A DNA stretch of 64,000 nucleotides. Source: Prevotellaceae bacterium UBA1746. GTDB lineage: Bacteria > Bacteroidota > Bacteroidia > Bacteroidales > Bacteroidaceae. Positions 60,084 through 64,000 of this stretch are shown piece after piece. Position 1 is the first letter of the stretch; each line of letters begins with the position of its first letter. The DNA is taken from positions 5,977 through 69,976 of the forward strand of contig DCHS01000030.1 in the NCBI GenBank assembly GCA_002314875.1, read 5' to 3'. A program made the position numbers and the translations under genes. The notes below the pieces were generated by a model. The model searched no databases. It saw only the letters and a program-made list of their open reading frames with translations, and was not told where the DNA came from.

Positions 60084-63000
60084 TTAGAAGTTAATGTTCA
60101 AACCGAGCTGAACAGTGAAGGGACGGGGATAGAGGTTGTTGTCGATACCGCCGCTTACCTCGGGATCCATACCCTTATATTTGCTCCAGCATGCTACGTT
60201 AGTTGCAGCAGCATAGATACGACCGTTCATACCTTCGTACTTGCCACTATGGAGGAAGTGGTCGAAGCTGTAACCGAGGGTAATGTTGTCAAGCTTAACG
60301 AAACTACCGTTCTGAACGAAGTAGTCGCTGACAACGTTGTCGTAAGTTGCCCAGTTCAAATTAGCAGCGCTGTTGATGATGTTGTGGGTGTAACCGAATG
60401 AGCTGTCGTAGGTCTTGTAAACATTTACGAAACCAGCCTCGGTGTCGTTGTAAACGTAGTTACCCCAGCTGCCGCGGAGACCGAGACCGAGGTCCCAGTG
60501 CTTGTACTGGAGCTTGGTGCTCAAACCTGCCTGGAGGGGAGCATCGGGGCTCTTATAGAAGTAACGGTCTGCCTCAGTAATCTGACCATCAGCGTTGCGG
60601 TCAACATAAACGCCTTCGAGTGCCTTACCATCCTGGTCGTAAACCTGCTGGTAAACATAGAAGCTGCTCTTGGGATGACCTTCTGCATGAGCCTGAACGG
60701 TGTTACCAGTACCAGCGCTGATGCCACCAGTCTTGATGATCTGGCCACCTGCGGTCTTGGTAATTTCGTTGAGGTTGTAAGTTGCGTTAGCACTGATTTC
60801 CCAGAACCAGTCACCATTAGAGATGGGACGATAGGTAAGTGCAACTTCAATACCCTTGTTCTCCATGTCACCGATGTTACCAGTTACCTGGTTACGGAAG
60901 TTTGAAAGGGCAGCAACATATACGGTGTTGATAAGGTCAGTGGTCTTACGCAAATAAGCATCAACGCTACCGAAGAGCTTGTTATTGATGATACCGAAGT
61001 CCAAACCTACATTGTAGGTAGTTGTGGTTTCCCAAGTGAGAGCCTTGTTATAAGCATCGGGACGATAGATTGTACCATTGCCCATAGCGGGATAGAAAGA
61101 GTCAGCAACGCTATTTACGTTATATGATGCGAAATAAGAATAGTTGCTGATACCATCCTGCTGACCAGTTTCACCATAACCGAGACGGAGCTTGAGTTCG
61201 CTTACCCAATCAACGTTCTTGAGGAAGTTTTCATCCTTGATACGCCAAGCGAAAGCGAAAGAGGGGAAGAGACCCCACTTGTGGCCCTTGGAGAAACGGC
61301 TTGAACCGTCGTAACGAACGGTAGCAGTGAAGATGTAACGATCGAGGAGAATGTAGTTAGCACGACCGAAAACAGACTCAAGGTAGCTTTCGCCTTCCCA
61401 AGGCTTACCGGTGGTATTAACTTTCAGACCTCTGATAGATGCGTCATTGTTGGTATTGGGAGTGAGACCGTAGCCATAGTTATCACCCTGATAGTGCTTG
61501 TGACTCCATTCGTAACCGCCCATGATATCAAAGTGATGAGCGTCGCTGAAGTCCTTATAGTACTGCAGATATGCAGAGTAACTCATGTTGTAACGAGTTT
61601 CCTTGTTCCATTCGTTCCAACCATAGTAAGCACCAACGTAGCTATAGGGATTAGACCAGTTTTCGGTACGACCCTTGTTGTATTCTACAGAACCGTTAAC
61701 GTGGAAACGAAGATCTTCGAAACCATGGAACTTGTAGTCCATCTCAGCATTACCGATGAAGGTATTGTTCTTACCGGTGTTTTCGGTATTCATGAGCTGG
61801 CTGACAGGGTTGGCAGTGGTATTGCTATTGTAATCGTACTTCCAAGTGTTGTCTTTCAAAGAAGAGCCATCGGTCAACCATTCATAGTAACCGCCGAAGT
61901 TGTTGTAGTCAGCAGCAGACTGAGCATACTTAGCATCGTCCTTAGCATATACAGGCTGTGTAGGATCGAAACGAACTGCAGAACCGATAGCGCCAGTGTT
62001 AGCCCAGCGGGTATTGCTGTGCATAACGCGACCGTTGAAGTTGAAGTTCAAATGATCCTCGAAGAAACTGGGGTTGAGGCTGACACTTGCAGTGTAACGC
62101 TCGTAGTCAGAAGTCTTGAGAACACCTTCCTGATCAAGATAGCCGAGGCTGACGCGATAAGGCATATTCTTGAAGCCACCGGTCAAGGTGAGGTTGTGTT
62201 CGTGGTTGAGAGCAGACTGATAGATTTCATTCTGCCAGTTGGTATCAGAAGTTCCGAGAAGAGCATAAGCATCGGAACCTTCTCCATAATAACTCTTGAT
62301 GAAGCTGCGATATTCGTCAGCATTCATCACGTCAAGCTGCTTGAGGTTGGTGCTGATACCAACGGTACCGCTGTAGCTTACGTGAGGCTTCTGGTCCTTG
62401 CGACCCTTCTTGGTGGTAATGATGATGACACCGTTAGAACCGCGGCTACCATAGATGGCGGTTGCAGAAGCATCCTTCAATACGGTGAAACTTTCAATAT
62501 CCTGAGGGTTGATAGAACTGAGGATGTTAGAACTACCCTTACGGCTGTCGTTGTCCATAGCGAGACCATCGATCACGATAAGGGGGTCATTTGAAGCACT
62601 GAGTGAAGAACCACCACGAACGCGGATGGTTGCACCTTCGCCAGGAGCACCACTGTTGCTGATAACACTTACACCAGCAATCTTACCCTGGATCATGTCC
62701 TGAGCATTGGTGATGAGACCGTGGTTCTTTTCATCGGGCTTAATAGCCACTACAGAACCAGAGAGGTCGTTCTTCTTAGCAACACCATAACCGATGACAA
62801 CAGCCTCACCGAGGTTGTTTGCCATTTCTTCGAGCGTAACGAAGATAGGCTGGCCGTCCCACTTTACTTCCTGAGGATCGTAACCGATAAAGGTAATACG
62901 GAGGGTTGCACCAGGCTTAACGCCGGTGAGCACGAAATTGCCATCATTGTCAACCATGGCACCATTGGTAGTGCCCTTAACAACTACTGATGCACCTGTA

Positions 63001-63158
63001 AGAGGTTCACCAGTGGCATCAACAACGGTACCCTTACAAGGACCGTTCTGCTGAACTACTGCATAGGTTTCACCCATTGCAGTATCTGCCATTGCATAAC
63101 CTGTAGGAAGGCTCATCAACAGCAGCATCAAGCTAACTGACTTGAATCGTTTAAGCAT
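60084..63158 (-). CDS. susC: SusC-like TonB-dependent starch oligosaccharide importer
   Basis: 1024-residue outer-membrane receptor. Signal peptide (ends AMA), a carboxypeptidase-regulatory-like domain (GTVVDATGEPLTGASVVVKG), a TonB-box/plug region (EAVVIGYGVAKKNDLSGSV, SIRGLS-type and IYGSRGSNGVIIITTKKG motifs) and a 22-stranded barrel ending NINF with a terminal aromatic. Works with SusD to import malto-oligosaccharides, powered by TonB-ExbBD. 96 bases of AT-rich sequence separate it from susB. Confidence 0.94.
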   Translation of the reverse strand: MLKRFKSVSLMLLLMSLPTGYAMADTAMGETYAVVQQNGPCKGTVVDATGEPLTGASVVVKGTTNGAMVDNDGNFVLTGVKPGATLRITFIGYDPQEVKWDGQPIFVTLEEMANNLGEAVVIGYGVAKKNDLSGSVVAIKPDEKNHGLITNAQDMIQGKIAGVSVISNSGAPGEGATIRVRGGSSLSASNDPLIVIDGLAMDNDSRKGSSNILSSINPQDIESFTVLKDASATAIYGSRGSNGVIIITTKKGRKDQKPHVSYSGTVGISTNLKQLDVMNADEYRSFIKSYYGEGSDAYALLGTSDTNWQNEIYQSALNHEHNLTLTGGFKNMPYRVSLGYLDQEGVLKTSDYERYTASVSLNPSFFEDHLNFNFNGRVMHSNTRWANTGAIGSAVRFDPTQPVYAKDDAKYAQSAADYNNFGGYYEWLTDGSSLKDNTWKYDYNSNTTANPVSQLMNTENTGKNNTFIGNAEMDYKFHGFEDLRFHVNGSVEYNKGRTENWSNPYSYVGAYYGWNEWNKETRYNMSYSAYLQYYKDFSDAHHFDIMGGYEWSHKHYQGDNYGYGLTPNTNNDASIRGLKVNTTGKPWEGESYLESVFGRANYILLDRYIFTATVRYDGSSRFSKGHKWGLFPSFAFAWRIKDENFLKNVDWVSELKLRLGYGETGQQDGISNYSYFASYNVNSVADSFYPAMGNGTIYRPDAYNKALTWETTTTYNVGLDFGIINNKLFGSVDAYLRKTTDLINTVYVAALSNFRNQVTGNIGDMENKGIEVALTYRPISNGDWFWEISANATYNLNEITKTAGGQIIKTGGISAGTGNTVQAHAEGHPKSSFYVYQQVYDQDGKALEGVYVDRNADGQITEADRYFYKSPDAPLQAGLSTKLQYKHWDLGLGLRGSWGNYVYNDTEAGFVNVYKTYDSSFGYTHNIINSAANLNWATYDNVVSDYFVQNGSFVKLDNITLGYSFDHFLHSGKYEGMNGRIYAAATNVACWSKYKGMDPEVSGGIDNNLYPRPFTVQLGLNINF

Positions 63159-63254
63159 ATTAATGAATTATTTAAGATATTGGATTGTGAAATATCACTT
63201 TGTAAGGCATTCCCTTAACACCGTTTCCAGCGCTAATGGCTTTTACCTATGAAA

Positions 63255-64000
63255 TCATTTGATTGAAATTGCGAAACCACCACCGGCACCTGCAACGAGC
63301 TTCTTCAATGTGCTCTTGCTGGTAACCTTCTTGGTCGTAATAACGTAACCTTCGGGATTGTTGTCCCATGCTGTACCCTTAGCATCGGCATAGATAGTTG
63401 CTGTATAGGTCTTGCCAGGGGTAAGGAAGTCTAAATTAATATTAGAGGTGTGGCCACATTCTGCAGCAGTACATCCGATGAACCATTCATCAGCACCCTT
63501 TGCCTTACGAGCGGTAACGATGTACTGACCAGGTTCTGCTTCAAGATAGAGGCTCTTGTCCCAATCACAGGGAACATCCTTGATAAACTGGAAGGCATCC
63601 ATCTTTTCCTGATAATGCTCGATGATATCAGCTGCCATCTGGAGCGGACTGTAGAGCGTTACGTAAAGAGCCAACTGGCGAGCAAGGGTTGAACGGACCT
63701 TGCTGGTGTTGCCTTCAGCCCATGTGCCGAGATCCATCACGAAAATACCAGGAGTATAATCCATCGGACCACCGATTGAACGGGTAAAGGGAAGAATCGT
63801 TGTGTGGTTTACGGGATTGCCGCCGAAGCTTTCGTACTCTGTACCACGAGCGCTTTCATTACCAATCCAGTTGGGATAGGTGCGGCAAATACCGGTCGGA
63901 CGGGTTGCTTCGTGAGCATTGACCATAATCTTGTGGTCAGCAGCCTTCTTTATGCAATAGAGGTAATGATTGTTAAGTGGCTGGCTGTAATGGTGTTCAC
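63255..64000 (-). CDS. susB: GH97 alpha-glucosidase (SusB-like), C-terminal part
   Basis: The last 248 or so residues of a glycoside hydrolase family 97 enzyme; the frame runs off the window edge. MVNAHEATRPTGICRTYPNW, NESARGTEYE, LPFTRSIGGPMDYTPG and SPLQMAADIIEHY match SusB-type enzymes, with acidic residues of the calcium/catalytic site in the HEA and TEYE blocks. SusB hydrolyses imported malto-oligosaccharides to glucose in the periplasm. The N-terminal domain and signal peptide are outside. Confidence 0.9.
   Translation of the reverse strand, partial: EHHYSQPLNNHYLYCIKKAADHKIMVNAHEATRPTGICRTYPNWIGNESARGTEYESFGGNPVNHTTILPFTRSIGGPMDYTPGIFVMDLGTWAEGNTSKVRSTLARQLALYVTLYSPLQMAADIIEHYQEKMDAFQFIKDVPCDWDKSLYLEAEPGQYIVTARKAKGADEWFIGCTAAECGHTSNINLDFLTPGKTYTATIYADAKGTAWDNNPEGYVITTKKVTSKSTLKKLVAGAGGGFAISIK

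Noticed and set aside
61494..62594. 366-residue plus-strand frame opposite susC, and the similar 56137-57231 frame opposite susF
   Set aside because: Both lie wholly within well-supported minus-strand genes and arise from their codon bias.
1..64000. CRISPR array, tRNA or rRNA genes, insertion sequences
   Set aside because: No regularly spaced repeats, cloverleaf sequences, rRNA signatures or transposase frames were found when reading both strands.

Overview
The window is chromosomal DNA of a member of the Bacteroidales, most likely Prevotella or a close relative. This rests on a sus-type starch utilisation locus with SusC, SusD, SusE and SusF homologues, start codons without Shine-Dalgarno sequences, repeated promoters of the Bacteroidetes form TTG-N19-21-TAnnTTTG, and DUF families typical of the phylum. 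The assignment comes from reading the sequence; no database search was possible. No rRNA, tRNA, CRISPR array, insertion sequence or prophage was recognised.

Layout. 1-5.9 kb: the 3' part of a Dna2/Nam7-type helicase, a large secreted protein with a short C-terminal tail motif, xanthine phosphoribosyltransferase, a holin-like/YtxH membrane pair and a SPOR lipoprotein. 6.0-12.7 kb: a minus-strand unit encoding TolC, MacA, MacB ATPase, MacB permease, a LytS-type sensor kinase with a histidine-rich segment and a LytTR regulator. 12.9-18.6 kb: endonuclease III, thioredoxin with an acidic partner, a kelch-sodium symporter fusion and a TPR protein. 18.9-32.3 kb: a plus-strand run with a thioredoxin-like lipoprotein, Mla-type lipid transporter subunits, DUF4494, YggS, a four-subunit 2-oxoacid:ferredoxin oxidoreductase with an extra small membrane protein, an acyltransferase, a very large amidase-like protein, EttA and a tRNA-dihydrouridine synthase.

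32.3-33.1 kb is an 850-base gene-free block bracketed by near-identical 31-base inverted repeats. It contains two facing promoter-like boxes and a strong terminator, and is the least explained part of the window. 33.1-38.4 kb (minus strand) holds a surface-sugar module (FdtA-like ketoisomerase, GNAT enzyme, DegT aminotransferase, glycosyltransferase) behind maf, kdsC and cdd. 38.6-50.3 kb (plus strand) is housekeeping: lipoprotein, UvrD/PcrA helicase, Lon, Tgt, an LptF/G permease, DEAD-box helicase, RsmG, an MBL hydrolase and a PD40-repeat protein. A likely small RNA with its own promoter and terminator lies at about 50.44-50.54 kb. 50.6-64 kb (minus strand) contains a DASS carboxylate transporter, an OmpA-type porin and the sus locus (GH97 SusB, SusC, SusD, SusE, SusF, GH13 amylase).

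How it works together. The sus genes bind, degrade and import starch. In this locus the amylase is a non-lipidated secreted enzyme with its own starch-binding module rather than a SusG-type lipoprotein. The oxoacid oxidoreductase and the DASS transporter fit fermentative amino-acid and organic-acid metabolism. KdsC, the Fdt-like module, the Lpt and Mla homologues and the OmpA protein serve the outer envelope.
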